This document shows positions 1 through 9,080 of a stretch of 42,225 bases of DNA, one piece after another. The notes beneath the pieces are model-generated. The model searched no databases. It had not been told where the DNA came from and was given only the letters and a program-made list of their open reading frames with translations. Every line of letters begins with the position of its first letter. Positions within the stretch are counted from its first letter, which is position 1. Made by a program: the position numbers and the translations under genes. Source of the stretch: Saprospiraceae bacterium (GTDB lineage: Bacteria; Bacteroidota; Bacteroidia; Chitinophagales; Saprospiraceae); the NCBI GenBank assembly GCA_020630475.1, contig JAHDBI010000005.1, forward strand, positions 9,848-52,072, given 5' to 3'.

Positions 1-62
1 AGATATTTTTCTATAGTCTTTGCCTTAGCAGGTGACTCAACGATTAAAAGATTCTTTGCCAT
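1..62 (-). CDS. topA: DNA topoisomerase I, first 20 codons only
   Basis: The reverse strand from 62 to 1 starts with ATG and reads MAKNLLIVESPAKAKTIEKY before leaving the window. This is the N-terminal Toprim strand of bacterial type IA topoisomerase, where the Glu of IVESP is a conserved catalytic/metal residue. The enzyme relaxes negatively supercoiled DNA. Only about 20 of the usual 700-850 residues are present. A well-formed promoter lies upstream at 126-155. The call is firm despite the short fragment, because this N-terminus is highly conserved. Confidence 0.9.
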   Translation of the reverse strand, partial: MAKNLLIVESPAKAKTIEKY

Positions 63-125
63 AAACTGAAATTATATATGCTTTTCCCTTTCGGGGAATG
101 ACTCTTTTTGAATTGAATTAGAGTG

Positions 126-155
126 CAAATCTATTAATTTTCAGATTTGACCAAA
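126..155 (-). promoter_or_regulatory. Bacteroidota-type promoter of topA
   Basis: On the reverse strand TTTG (155-152) is followed by 18 bases and then TAGATTTG (133-126). This fits the Bacteroidota -33/-7 consensus of TTTG and TAnnTTTG. Transcription should start near position 119, giving a leader of about 57 bases. That leader can fold a small hairpin from the GGGAA/TTCCC arms near 85-100. Spacing and both elements match the promoter at 38149-38178. Confidence 0.6.
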
Positions 156-197
156 CTATTAAGAGGAAAATTACATAGAGATAGACAAGTAAAATAT

Positions 198-731
198 CTA
201 TTGGTCACTTTTAGGTTTATCAAGTTTTCGCTTTTCTACTACCTCAGCATCTTTAAATCTTTCTCTGGCTTGAGCCTTTCTTCCCTTGGCATATTCTAGG
301 CCTCGAGCTTTTAGGTTTAGCTCTTGACCATTAAGATCCTTATGCCATGAAATCAAGGTAAACTCGATCATATCATCTGGATGGCTTACGCCCAATGATT
401 TTAAATAATGAGAAAAACGACTTCCAAATTCGAAGTTCCAATTCAGTCTCATCCAATGCCCAAGTCCAAAGTGCATTTTACGAACAACCTTATCTATCGG
501 CGCATTTTTAAATTTTGCCACACCCTCAGATGGAGACAATTCCGTCAATTCCTTAATAGCGTCTTTCATGTCCTTTGGAATATACACACCATTCAATCGA
601 GACTTTCTAATATTTTTAAGATACTGCTTTTCATATTCTTCTGGATTGCTAGGTATATCTTGCCCAATCGCTTGATTCGGAAGAATAGAAAGGCAAAAAA
701 GAAGGGACAATAAAAAAATGAGGTGCTTCAT
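198..731 (-). CDS. Secreted DUF6794-like protein
   Basis: This 177-residue protein has an N-terminal signal peptide (about residues 1-23, MKHLIFLLSLLFCLSILPNQ, likely cleaved after IGQ), so it is exported. Residues 50-150 (VYIPKDMKDAIKELTELSP, then HFGLGHWMRLNWN and GVSHPDDMIEFTLISWH) resemble the DUF6794 family, whose function is unknown. The family is recognised by IP-x-DL-x-A-x-x-L at its start and a central Trp-rich segment ending in an HPDDMS-like motif. The C-terminus is a lysine/arginine-rich helix. It stands alone between topA and a small membrane protein gene in the opposite direction. The family assignment is from memory of the motif pattern. Confidence 0.65.
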   Translation of the reverse strand: MKHLIFLLSLLFCLSILPNQAIGQDIPSNPEEYEKQYLKNIRKSRLNGVYIPKDMKDAIKELTELSPSEGVAKFKNAPIDKVVRKMHFGLGHWMRLNWNFEFGSRFSHYLKSLGVSHPDDMIEFTLISWHKDLNGQELNLKARGLEYAKGRKAQARERFKDAEVVEKRKLDKPKSDQ

Positions 732-826
732 GAATGATCTATTTTTTTGATATTAACTCAAATTTCGTGCAAATCGTTTGTGAACTTAGTAGCTTAACGA
801 ATTTTTAGCATAGTTTGATATAGCCC

Positions 827-1105
827 ATGAAATTTGGATACACAGAATCCTTTTTAGCTCAAATCATTTTGTACAGCCTTGTTTGGTTAATGAGCGAATA
901 TATGGGTAGTCTTCTTTCTTTAATCGTCCCTCTGATTGCCTTCGCCATTTTAGTCATTTCAATCATTACAGAAAAGATTGAAAAATCGAATGTACCTAAA
1001 TCATATTATGCTCATATGCTGATTATAATTCTTGTTCCTATTATAGTAGGATTATCTTTCAGTCTCATTTATGAGGGGCAATTGGACTGGATTGAAACGG
1101 ATTAA
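827..1105 (+). CDS. Small integral membrane protein, function unknown
   Basis: A 92-residue protein dominated by hydrophobic helices: about residues 9-25, 28-46 and 63-81, with a short charged loop (TEKIEKSNVPKS) between the second and third. The likely topology is three transmembrane segments in the inner membrane. I recognise no family. It lies alone between a divergent secreted protein and the large protease gene. The ATG is preceded by an imperfect -7-like ATAGTTTG only about 10 bases upstream, so the transcript may be nearly leaderless. Confidence 0.6.
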   Translation: MKFGYTESFLAQIILYSLVWLMSEYMGSLLSLIVPLIAFAILVISIITEKIEKSNVPKSYYAHMLIIILVPIIVGLSFSLIYEGQLDWIETD

Positions 1106-1222
1106 CTCAATTTTCCAGTTTCCATTTGTATAATCGGAGTCATTACACCTCAAACAAATCAAAATATTTAACATTTCGTGAAGCGTATTGTATTTTTAAG
1201 TCATCTGATAAATATGATATTT

Positions 1223-4200
1223 ATGACTATCCAACTTCGAGACCTTTTCTTCCTTATCTGCATTTTAACTTCCTTTACTCTTGGGGCGCAAAGCCCTATT
1301 ATCAAATGTGGGACGGACGAAAGAATGGAAATTCAATTCAAAGAAAATCCTGAATTACAAAAGAACCACGAAAACACCTTACTTAATGCCAATGCTGGTT
1401 CACGATCTTCCGTAGTACAAACGATACCTGTACATGTTATCATAGTACATCCGGTAGGTCAAGCTGTGGGTACTGGTGACAATCTATCTGTCGACCACAT
1501 CATGTCACAAATTGATGTGTTAAACGAAGACTTTAGACGAACAAATTCTGATGCTGGGAATACTCCTGCAGAATTTGCTGCTGGCGATACCGAAATTGAA
1601 TTTTGCATGGCCACAACAGATCCTAACGGGCAACCAACAGATGGCATTACACGATATGCCACGAATAATAATGACATGGCTATTGATGCGATAGAATTAT
1701 CTATAAAGGCTGCTACGAGCTGGGACCATACAAGCTATATGAACATTTGGGTTTCTAATTTGAGTGGTGGACTTTTGGGATATGCTTATTTTCCTGGAAC
1801 AGGTCCGGACAGAGATGGAGTTGTGGTAGTTACTGGCGCTTTTGGAGGACCCGGATACGCTACGTTAAACCCTTACAACTTAGGAAGGACGGCAACACAC
1901 GAAGTTGGACACTACTTAGGGCTTTATCATGTATGGAGAAATAGTGGCTGTGGTTTAGATGATGGTATTGCAGATACTCCCATCCAGGATGATGAATATT
2001 TCGGTTGTCCATCTCATCCACAAGCTTCTTGCGGGAACAATGACATGTTCATGAACTACATGGACTATGTCAATGATGCCTGTATGAACGCATTTAGTAT
2101 AGGACAAGGAAATGCTATGCAGGCTGTTCTAAATACTACGAGAAGTGGATTAGTCGCTTCGGCCGCTACGAATTGCGGTTCAAGTGTCGCTCCATTATCC
2201 GCACAAGTACTTTCTCAAACCCCCGCATCCTGTTTTAATAGTGCAGATGGAACCGTGATTATCGATGCCATTGGTGGAACGACCCCTTATACTTATTCTC
2301 TAAACAATGGACCCTTTCAAACAAGTAATACTTTTTTTGACTTGCCACCTGGGCCTCATGTAGTGACGGTCCAAGATAATGGTGGACAATCCGTAAATGT
2401 GAACTTTTTAATCACATCTCCTCCCGAATTATTTTTATTTGCGGACGCGCAAATGGATGTTTTATGTAACGGAGATGCTAATGGATTTGTAAGTTTATTT
2501 GGTACAGGGGGAACACAAACTGGGTTCCAATTTGCTCAAGACGGTGGACCTTTTACACCGAATCCAGTTTTCAATAATCTGGAGGGTGGCACTTACGTGT
2601 TTACCGTTTTAGATTTAAATGACTGTACTTCTACTCTTGCCGTGACCATTCAAGAACCAGATCCAATAGCTCCAGATGTAGCTGATATCATGGATCCAAA
2701 TTGTAATGGCGACGGATCTGGCGAAGTCACCATTGAAGCGACTGGAGGTACACCAGACTATATCTATGAATTAAATGGTCAAATGAATAATACAGGAAAC
2801 TTCACCAACTTAAGTGGTGGGTCGTACACTGTGGTAGTTTCTGATTTAAATAACTGTACCAATTCTGCAAGTTTTGAAATAGAAGAGCCAGACCCTCTAA
2901 TCTTAAGTCTATTAGAAATTGATAGTATTGATTGTAATGGCGAAACTGCAGTTGTCACTTTAGAAGCTACGGGTGGTGAAGGTGATCTATTTTACTATTA
3001 CGATCCTATGAATGCTCAAGACTCTCCAGTATTTTCTGACTTGATGCCTGGGAATTATGACTTTATTGTAAAGGATGATGGGACAGAATGTTTTGATACT
3101 GTGTTTATGGTGAATATTCCAGAAGCCGACGCTATTGAAATCATTGTTGATGAAATTGTTAATGTCGAGTGTTTTGGTGATGAAAGTGGATCTGTCCAAT
3201 TGAGTGGAAATGGTGGAGAAGGTACGCTCAATTTTATGTTAGGGGAAGATGAAAATACAACGGGTCTATTTACGGGTTTAACTTCCGGATTGTATCCAGT
3301 TGTAGTCACTGATGAAAATGATTGTAGCGAGGCAAGTTCTGTAGAAGTTCTAGCAGAATCAACGCTTGAAATTAATGTCGATAATCAAGATGAAGTCAGT
3401 TGCTTTGAAGGTAATAACGGAGCTATAACAGTCTCTGGAACTGGAGGAGCGGGAAACTATACTTATTCTTTTGAGGGAGGTGCATTTGATAACAATAATA
3501 CTTTTACAAACTTGGAAGCAGGAATGTACGAAATCGTCATTCAAGATGATGTAGGTTGTTTAAGTCCCATAATGGTAGAGATTACGGAACCTGAAGTTTT
3601 ATCTGCCACAATTATGGGAATGTCGGATGTCAGTTGTTTTGATGGACAGGATGGTAGCGTTAGCTTTGAAGCAGCGGGAGGAAATTCGGATTATACCTTC
3701 GAGTTAAACGGAGTTGAAAACACTACCGGCGTTTTCAATAATCTTGAAATGGGTGATTATACGGTTGTTGTAACTGATATAAATAACTGTTCAACCACTG
3801 CCTCTGTAAGCATTAATCAACCTACAATTATTGAAATAACCTTCACGAATATTGTTCAATCCAATTGTGACGGTGACCCTGTTGGAGCATTCGTTGTATC
3901 TGCAGAAGGTGGATCTGGAAACTTTACATATACCGCAAATGGCGTGACGAACACCATTGGAATCTTTGAAGACCTAGCCTCTGGATCATACACTGTACAA
4001 GTAACAGACGGAAGCAATTGCATGAATCAAGACGATGTAGTAGTCCCTTCTGCAAGTAGTATTTCGGCGGAAGCCACTATGGTAACGAACATACAATGTA
4101 ATGGTGAGCAAAATGGTAGTGTTGTGGTATCTGGACAAGGTGGAACAGGCCAATTGACTTACGAACTGAATGGTGTAGAAAATAGCACAGGAATCTTCAA

Positions 4201-5494
4201 TGACCTCGCTGCTGATGATTATGTAGTGAATGTTATCGATGAGGAAAATTGTATAACTGTAGTTTCTTTCATGATTACTGAACCTGATGTAGCTAGTTCA
4301 CAAATCACTATGACTAATCCTACTTCCTGTTTCAATACGAATGATGGGAGCACACAAGTCAGTTCAACAGGTGGTTCTGGTTCATATGTTTATGATTTAA
4401 ATGGTGCACAAAATACCACTGGGGTTTTCAATAATCTTCCACAAGGACCATTCAGCATTGTGATTACGGACAGTAATGGATGTCCAGCTGGTTCGGTAAA
4501 TGGTGTCGTTACTAGCCCTGACGCCATCGATCTAGACAACACTACAAGTACCACGGCGACTTCTTGTTTCAATACGAGTGATGGTAGTATGAGCCTTTCG
4601 GCGAATGGTGGTGTCGGAAACTTTAGCTACAGTTTTAACGGAGAGGTGAATCAAACAGGATTATTCAATAATGTTCCAGGAGGGACGCAATCTGTTATCG
4701 TTGAAGATGGTAATGGTTGTTCGGAAAGCTTCAGTTTAACGATTCAACAACCCGCAGAAATTAATTTCCAAGTCATCAGTACTGAGGATAATCCTTGTTT
4801 TGGTGATGCCCTCGGATCAGTTGAATTGTCTGCAACAGGAGGCGTTGGGAATTTTAATTATGCATTAGAAAACAACACAAATACAACAGGAATATTTGAA
4901 GGACTACAACAAGGAAACTATACAGCTTTAGTCACTGATGGTAACAATTGTGAAACAACTGTAGATTTTGGAATTGAAGAAGCTACTCTACTTTCTGGAG
5001 GTGCAGAAAACTTCCTAGAAGACACCGGCATGAGTGACGGGGCCGTTTCAGTTGCTGGTTCTGGTGGAACAAGTCCTTATAGTTATTCGATTGATGGTGG
5101 GACAAGCTTTCAAAATGAAAACATATTCGATAATCTTGAAAGTGGGACGTACACTGTGATCATTCGAGATGCTGAAGGGTGTCAATTTGAAACTGAGGTC
5201 GTTGTCGAATTAAGAACGGTAAGAGATAACTTTGACATTTTCAATGTAGGGATAATTCCAAATCCTAACAATGGACAATTCGTTGTTAATTATGAGTCCA
5301 ACGGTCCTCAAGAGTTAACATTCCGAACTTATGACGCCATTGGTCAGTTTGTAGGACAAGTTGAAGTTCAAGCTGAACGTGGGATGAACTCTTTCAATAT
5401 GAATCTATTAAACTATTCAGACGGTGTTTATGTCCTCGAAATCCAAGGAATAAGAGATGCTGCGTACGAAAGATTTGTAGTTAACAACAATTAA
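1223..5494 (+). CDS. Secreted M43-type metalloprotease with 13 SprB repeats and T9SS sorting domain
   Basis: The product has about 1423 residues from ATG 1223. An in-frame GTG at 1178 and an ATG at 1214 would only lengthen the N-terminus; 1223 gives a compact signal peptide ending in LGAQ. The zinc site HEVGHYLGLYH (residues 226-236) and the later MNYMDY Met-turn (277-282) identify a pappalysin-like (M43) metzincin. Residues about 325-1333 hold 13 SprB-type beta modules of roughly 77 residues, most with a Cys-x-G/N-x-x-x-G start, a GGxGxxxY core and a Cys near the end. The last 90 residues (from RDNFDIF) are a type A T9SS C-terminal domain with the PNPNNGQF motif. It is likely translocated by the type IX system to the cell surface or released, where it would act as an adhesive protease. 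Confidence 0.9.
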   Translation: MTIQLRDLFFLICILTSFTLGAQSPIIKCGTDERMEIQFKENPELQKNHENTLLNANAGSRSSVVQTIPVHVIIVHPVGQAVGTGDNLSVDHIMSQIDVLNEDFRRTNSDAGNTPAEFAAGDTEIEFCMATTDPNGQPTDGITRYATNNNDMAIDAIELSIKAATSWDHTSYMNIWVSNLSGGLLGYAYFPGTGPDRDGVVVVTGAFGGPGYATLNPYNLGRTATHEVGHYLGLYHVWRNSGCGLDDGIADTPIQDDEYFGCPSHPQASCGNNDMFMNYMDYVNDACMNAFSIGQGNAMQAVLNTTRSGLVASAATNCGSSVAPLSAQVLSQTPASCFNSADGTVIIDAIGGTTPYTYSLNNGPFQTSNTFFDLPPGPHVVTVQDNGGQSVNVNFLITSPPELFLFADAQMDVLCNGDANGFVSLFGTGGTQTGFQFAQDGGPFTPNPVFNNLEGGTYVFTVLDLNDCTSTLAVTIQEPDPIAPDVADIMDPNCNGDGSGEVTIEATGGTPDYIYELNGQMNNTGNFTNLSGGSYTVVVSDLNNCTNSASFEIEEPDPLILSLLEIDSIDCNGETAVVTLEATGGEGDLFYYYDPMNAQDSPVFSDLMPGNYDFIVKDDGTECFDTVFMVNIPEADAIEIIVDEIVNVECFGDESGSVQLSGNGGEGTLNFMLGEDENTTGLFTGLTSGLYPVVVTDENDCSEASSVEVLAESTLEINVDNQDEVSCFEGNNGAITVSGTGGAGNYTYSFEGGAFDNNNTFTNLEAGMYEIVIQDDVGCLSPIMVEITEPEVLSATIMGMSDVSCFDGQDGSVSFEAAGGNSDYTFELNGVENTTGVFNNLEMGDYTVVVTDINNCSTTASVSINQPTIIEITFTNIVQSNCDGDPVGAFVVSAEGGSGNFTYTANGVTNTIGIFEDLASGSYTVQVTDGSNCMNQDDVVVPSASSISAEATMVTNIQCNGEQNGSVVVSGQGGTGQLTYELNGVENSTGIFNDLAADDYVVNVIDEENCITVVSFMITEPDVASSQITMTNPTSCFNTNDGSTQVSSTGGSGSYVYDLNGAQNTTGVFNNLPQGPFSIVITDSNGCPAGSVNGVVTSPDAIDLDNTTSTTATSCFNTSDGSMSLSANGGVGNFSYSFNGEVNQTGLFNNVPGGTQSVIVEDGNGCSESFSLTIQQPAEINFQVISTEDNPCFGDALGSVELSATGGVGNFNYALENNTNTTGIFEGLQQGNYTALVTDGNNCETTVDFGIEEATLLSGGAENFLEDTGMSDGAVSVAGSGGTSPYSYSIDGGTSFQNENIFDNLESGTYTVIIRDAEGCQFETEVVVELRTVRDNFDIFNVGIIPNPNNGQFVVNYESNGPQELTFRTYDAIGQFVGQVEVQAERGMNSFNMNLLNYSDGVYVLEIQGIRDAAYERFVVNNN
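2192..5221 (+). repeat. Thirteen tandem SprB-like protein modules encoded in tandem
   Basis: The reading frame repeats about every 225-235 bases. Each unit encodes a conserved start (SCFNSADG, NCNGDGSG, ECFGDESG, SCFDGQDG and similar), a central GG-x-G-x-x-x-Y-x-x-NG segment, an xxFxNLxxGxYTVxVxD strand and a late Cys. Units are diverged at the DNA level, so this is an old array. The last module (near 5000-5215) lacks the opening Cys (DTGMSDG), so it cannot form the usual intramodule disulfide. Confidence 0.85.
5491..5494. other. Palindromic TTAA shared by two convergent stop codons
   Basis: The TAA of the plus-strand protease gene (5492-5494) and the TAA of the minus-strand gene (5493-5491 reversed) are both read from the same TTAA. 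The two genes end inside one another with no room for separate terminators. Confidence 0.95.
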
Positions 5495-6783
5495 GTCTTA
5501 CGCTTTTTCTTTCTGGCTGCTGGAAAAAGCACATTATTCAGAATCAATCTGTATCCGGGCGATGTCGGATGTAGATTGAGATCTGTCTCTGGATCACCGA
5601 CTAAATGTTTATAATCCTCCGGATCATGTCCACCATAAAAAGTCCACTGTCCAAATCCATATTCCCCATGAATATATCTTGCTTCGTCAACCGCTTTATT
5701 TTCACCTAAAATCAACACCTCACTTTTTACCATACTTTTTTTATAGGCGGTCGTTTGTCCCATAAATCCCTTTACCGTTCTTGTATGATTTTGTGTCAAC
5801 ATAGTAGGTACTGGATCCCATTTGGCCGAAAAATCAAATAAGGTAAAATAATCGTTATCCGGCTTCACTCTTCTCATTCTATGGTCGATACTAGAATATT
5901 CATATTCTAAATGATCGGTAATCAACTTAAAATCTTTGAAAGCAAATGTGTTTGAGAAATTGATATGATCCTTGCAAGATGGATCAATCGGATCCCCATC
6001 GTAAACTTGGTGGCAAATATCATATCCATCGACAGCCAGCGCAATGTCATAAGTATCGGTTGCCGAGCACATAGCAAACATAAATCCTCCGCCAGAAACA
6101 TACTCTCGAATCTTCTTGACGACCGCCAATTTCAATTCTGACACTTTATTATAACCTAAACCTTTGGCTAAGTCTTCCATTCGTCTTTGGTTTTCTTTGT
6201 ACCACGGTCTACTACCTTGGGAGCCATAAAACTTACCATATTGTCCCGTAAAATCTTCATGATGTAAATGCAACCAATCGTACTCGGCCAATTTATCTTC
6301 TAAAACTTCACGATCGTATACTTGATCGTAAGGTATCTCCGCGTAAGTTAGCACCAAGGTTACGGCGTCATCCCAGGGTTGTACTCTTTCCCCTTTGGCA
6401 TTAAAACTTGGGGTATAAACAGCTATTTTCGGAGCTTTCTCCAATTTTATAACTTCTTGATTTTTTTCAGGATCTGCAATTTGTTGGCGAATGGACGCAA
6501 ATTGAGCATCTGGAATGACACTATACTTAACTCCTCGTATTTTACATTCGTCCTCAAAAATCTGATTATGTCTAAAAGCAAAACTTCCTCCCTCGTAATT
6601 CAAAAGCCAATAAGCTTCTCCACCATTTTCTAATACCCAGTAAGCTATTCCATAAGCCTTTAAATGATTTGTCTGCCGCTCATGATCCATAGGAATGAAA
6701 ATATAGGCAGCATTTAAAACGTTAGGAATGAAGCTCATTAAGCCTACAACTAGGAGAATGGAGTAAAATGATTTTCTAAACAT
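5491..6783 (-). CDS. Periplasmic amidotransferase-like protein (often mislabelled asparagine synthetase B)
   Basis: A 430-residue protein with a signal peptide (about residues 1-25). It matches a Bacteroidota family commonly named asparagine synthetase B in databases, recognised by IPMDxxxxxHLKAYGIAYW, the PWDDAVTLVLTYAEIPYD segment, WLHLHHEDFTGQYGKF and YGGHDPEDY. There is no N-terminal catalytic Cys2 nor an ATP-pyrophosphatase domain, so it cannot be an AsnB. The alternation of a flavodoxin-like half (KIAVYTPSF...) with a later GGGFMFAMCSATDT segment suggests a class I glutamine-amidotransferase/ThuA-like fold. The substrate is unknown. It is convergent with the protease gene (shared TTAA) and divergent from the VWA-like gene. 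Confidence 0.6.
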   Translation of the reverse strand: MFRKSFYSILLVVGLMSFIPNVLNAAYIFIPMDHERQTNHLKAYGIAYWVLENGGEAYWLLNYEGGSFAFRHNQIFEDECKIRGVKYSVIPDAQFASIRQQIADPEKNQEVIKLEKAPKIAVYTPSFNAKGERVQPWDDAVTLVLTYAEIPYDQVYDREVLEDKLAEYDWLHLHHEDFTGQYGKFYGSQGSRPWYKENQRRMEDLAKGLGYNKVSELKLAVVKKIREYVSGGGFMFAMCSATDTYDIALAVDGYDICHQVYDGDPIDPSCKDHINFSNTFAFKDFKLITDHLEYEYSSIDHRMRRVKPDNDYFTLFDFSAKWDPVPTMLTQNHTRTVKGFMGQTTAYKKSMVKSEVLILGENKAVDEARYIHGEYGFGQWTFYGGHDPEDYKHLVGDPETDLNLHPTSPGYRLILNNVLFPAARKKKRKT

Positions 6784-6924
6784 AATGTTCTATTGTTATC
6801 CTTAAATCAACGCGAGGATAGTTTAAAAATTGCTAAAATATTAATATTGACTTAATATGTTCGTTATGACCATGGCATCTGCCAATATTTTCACATTTTT
6901 GCACTCATCATAAACAAGAATATT

Positions 6925-9027
6925 TTGCAAGGAGTTCATTTCTCATACCCTACTTGGTTCATCGCGCTATGTTTACTAGCAGGTTTACTCTATGCAGTAT
7001 TCTTATACTTTCGCGAAAGCAAATTTAAAGAGGCTCATCCATACCTTCATTGGTTGTTAGGAATTCTGAGATTTTTAACCGTTGCCGGAATATCCACGCT
7101 TTTACTATCTCCATTCATAAAAAGTCAAGAATCGCAAACACAGGATCCCTTCATTGTTTTTCTAGAAGATCAATCAGAATCGATTTATCATAAAAAGAAA
7201 CAAGAAGATCTGAATCTTTTGAAATCGAGCATTAGCGATTTAAATACCGGTTTAGCCGAAAAATATGATCTTGTTCATTTAGAATTTGGAGACGAAGTGA
7301 GAAAAAGTGAAAGTGATTCGAGCACTTTTAAAGTCACCAATTTATCCAAGGCCTTTACATACATCGAAGAAAATTATGGGGACCAAAACCTAGGTGCCAT
7401 TGTCATGAGCACTGATGGAATCTTTAATGAAGGAAGTAACCCTATTTATAGTTCTCCTACTTTAAAAGCACCTATTTACTTTATAGCACAAGGAGACACC
7501 ACTCAACAAAAGGATATTTCGATTAGAAATATTTTTAATAATAAAATAGCATATCTCGGAGATCAATTTAATGTTCAAGTGGACATCATTGCAAATAATT
7601 GTAATGGTGAAAACACTATGTTGAGGGCGTACAAATTCAATACTTCAGGTAAGCGAGAAAAAATAAAAGAAGAGAGAATAAAAATTGATCGCTCTGATTT
7701 CTTCACGACTAAAGAGTTCATCCTTGACGCCAATACCACGGGGCTAAATAAATACCAAATCTCACTGAGCAAAGTGGATGGTGAATTGAGCACTGTCAAT
7801 AACACTAAGAATTTTTACATTGAAGTTTTAGATGCACGTCAAAAGATACTGATCTACGCCAATGCCCCTCATCCAGATATTTCTGCATTAAAAAGTTCGC
7901 TCAGTAATAACAAAAATTATGAGATTGAAACGGCTTACGCCAATAAAGCCAATGTGAATTTTGCCAATTTTGATCTAGTCATTTTTCACAATCTACCGAG
8001 TAAATCAATCAACCTTGAAACGGTTATAGACCAACTAGATAAAAGAAAAACACCTAGAATGTTTGTAGTTGGAGCTCAAACAAACCTCAATAAATTCAAT
8101 TCTATACAGAACAATCTAAAAATCACGCAAAGAAGTAATCAATTGGATGATGTTCAGGCGAATATCAATGCTAATTTCAATGCATTCACAGTAGACTCAG
8201 ACCTTTTGGAGGATTTAATCAACTTCTCTCCTTTAATTTCCCCTTTCGGGGAATACGAAGCTGGACCTGGTACAAAGACTTTCTTGTATCGAAGAATCAA
8301 AAAGATAAATACAGAAACGCCATTACTCAGTTTCAGTGAATTGAATGGAATAAAAACATCAGTATTGACAGGTGAGGGTCTATGGAAATGGAGACTTTAT
8401 GATTTTCTCGAACATGGAAGTCATGATGTCGTGGACTACATTATTGATAAAACGGTACAATACACGACCGTCAAGGAAGACAAAAGAAAGTTCAGAGCTT
8501 CATCAAGCAAAAAGGTATACAAAGAAAACGAAGCTGTTTTTCTCGAAGCTCAATTGTTTAATAACAATTATGAAGCGATCAATGAACCAGATGTATTTGT
8601 GAGTATTTACGATTCAAAAAATAAAGAATACCCCTATACCTTTTCAAAAAAGGACAACTACTACTTTTTGAATCCGGGATACTTTCCTGAAGGTAATTAT
8701 ACCTACAAAGCCAAAGTAAATTTTGGAGGTCAGGAATTAAAAGATCAAGGAAACTTCAGCGTACAGTCTATAGAATTAGAATTATACGATTTGACCGCGA
8801 GGCATCATATTCTCCATAGTTTGGCAGACAAATATGGCGGCAGGGTATTTTACCCCAATGAGACTTCAGAGCTTAAAACAATGCTTTTAGCCAATGAAAA
8901 CATTAAGCCTTTGATCTATTCAACAGAAAAAACACAATCCATTTTAAATCTTAAATGGATCTTTTATTTGTTGATAGGTTTCCTTTGCTTAGAATGGTTT
9001 ATAAGAAGGTTTAATGGGAGTTATTAA
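6925..9027 (+). CDS. Membrane VWA-like protein
   Basis: A 700-residue inner-membrane protein with two N-terminal helices (about residues 10-30 and 42-63), a large extracytoplasmic part and one C-terminal helix (about 672-692). Residues 80-190 (PFIVFLEDQSESI, then GAIVMSTDGIFNEGSNP) follow the von Willebrand factor A fold. The MIDAS-like start reads EDQSES rather than the classic DxSxS, so metal binding is uncertain. The later part looks like Ig-like strands (YKENEAVFLEAQLFNNNYE). The layout resembles aerotolerance (Bat) and glutamine-amidotransferase-like membrane proteins of Bacteroidota. The only upstream start in frame is TTG at 6925; no in-frame ATG precedes it. It is divergent from the amidotransferase-like gene. 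Confidence 0.65.
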   Translation: MQGVHFSYPTWFIALCLLAGLLYAVFLYFRESKFKEAHPYLHWLLGILRFLTVAGISTLLLSPFIKSQESQTQDPFIVFLEDQSESIYHKKKQEDLNLLKSSISDLNTGLAEKYDLVHLEFGDEVRKSESDSSTFKVTNLSKAFTYIEENYGDQNLGAIVMSTDGIFNEGSNPIYSSPTLKAPIYFIAQGDTTQQKDISIRNIFNNKIAYLGDQFNVQVDIIANNCNGENTMLRAYKFNTSGKREKIKEERIKIDRSDFFTTKEFILDANTTGLNKYQISLSKVDGELSTVNNTKNFYIEVLDARQKILIYANAPHPDISALKSSLSNNKNYEIETAYANKANVNFANFDLVIFHNLPSKSINLETVIDQLDKRKTPRMFVVGAQTNLNKFNSIQNNLKITQRSNQLDDVQANINANFNAFTVDSDLLEDLINFSPLISPFGEYEAGPGTKTFLYRRIKKINTETPLLSFSELNGIKTSVLTGEGLWKWRLYDFLEHGSHDVVDYIIDKTVQYTTVKEDKRKFRASSSKKVYKENEAVFLEAQLFNNNYEAINEPDVFVSIYDSKNKEYPYTFSKKDNYYFLNPGYFPEGNYTYKAKVNFGGQELKDQGNFSVQSIELELYDLTARHHILHSLADKYGGRVFYPNETSELKTMLLANENIKPLIYSTEKTQSILNLKWIFYLLIGFLCLEWFIRRFNGSY

Positions 9028-9080
9028 GCTCAAAGTTTTTATAGAATTGAATGGGTTTAGCTTGTTTGAATAATGCGCGA

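Noticed and set aside
2192..5221. Periodic repeats that could be mistaken for a CRISPR array or satellite.
   Set aside because: The period (about 230 bases) and sequence divergence follow protein modules in one open frame; no short identical repeats with spacers exist.
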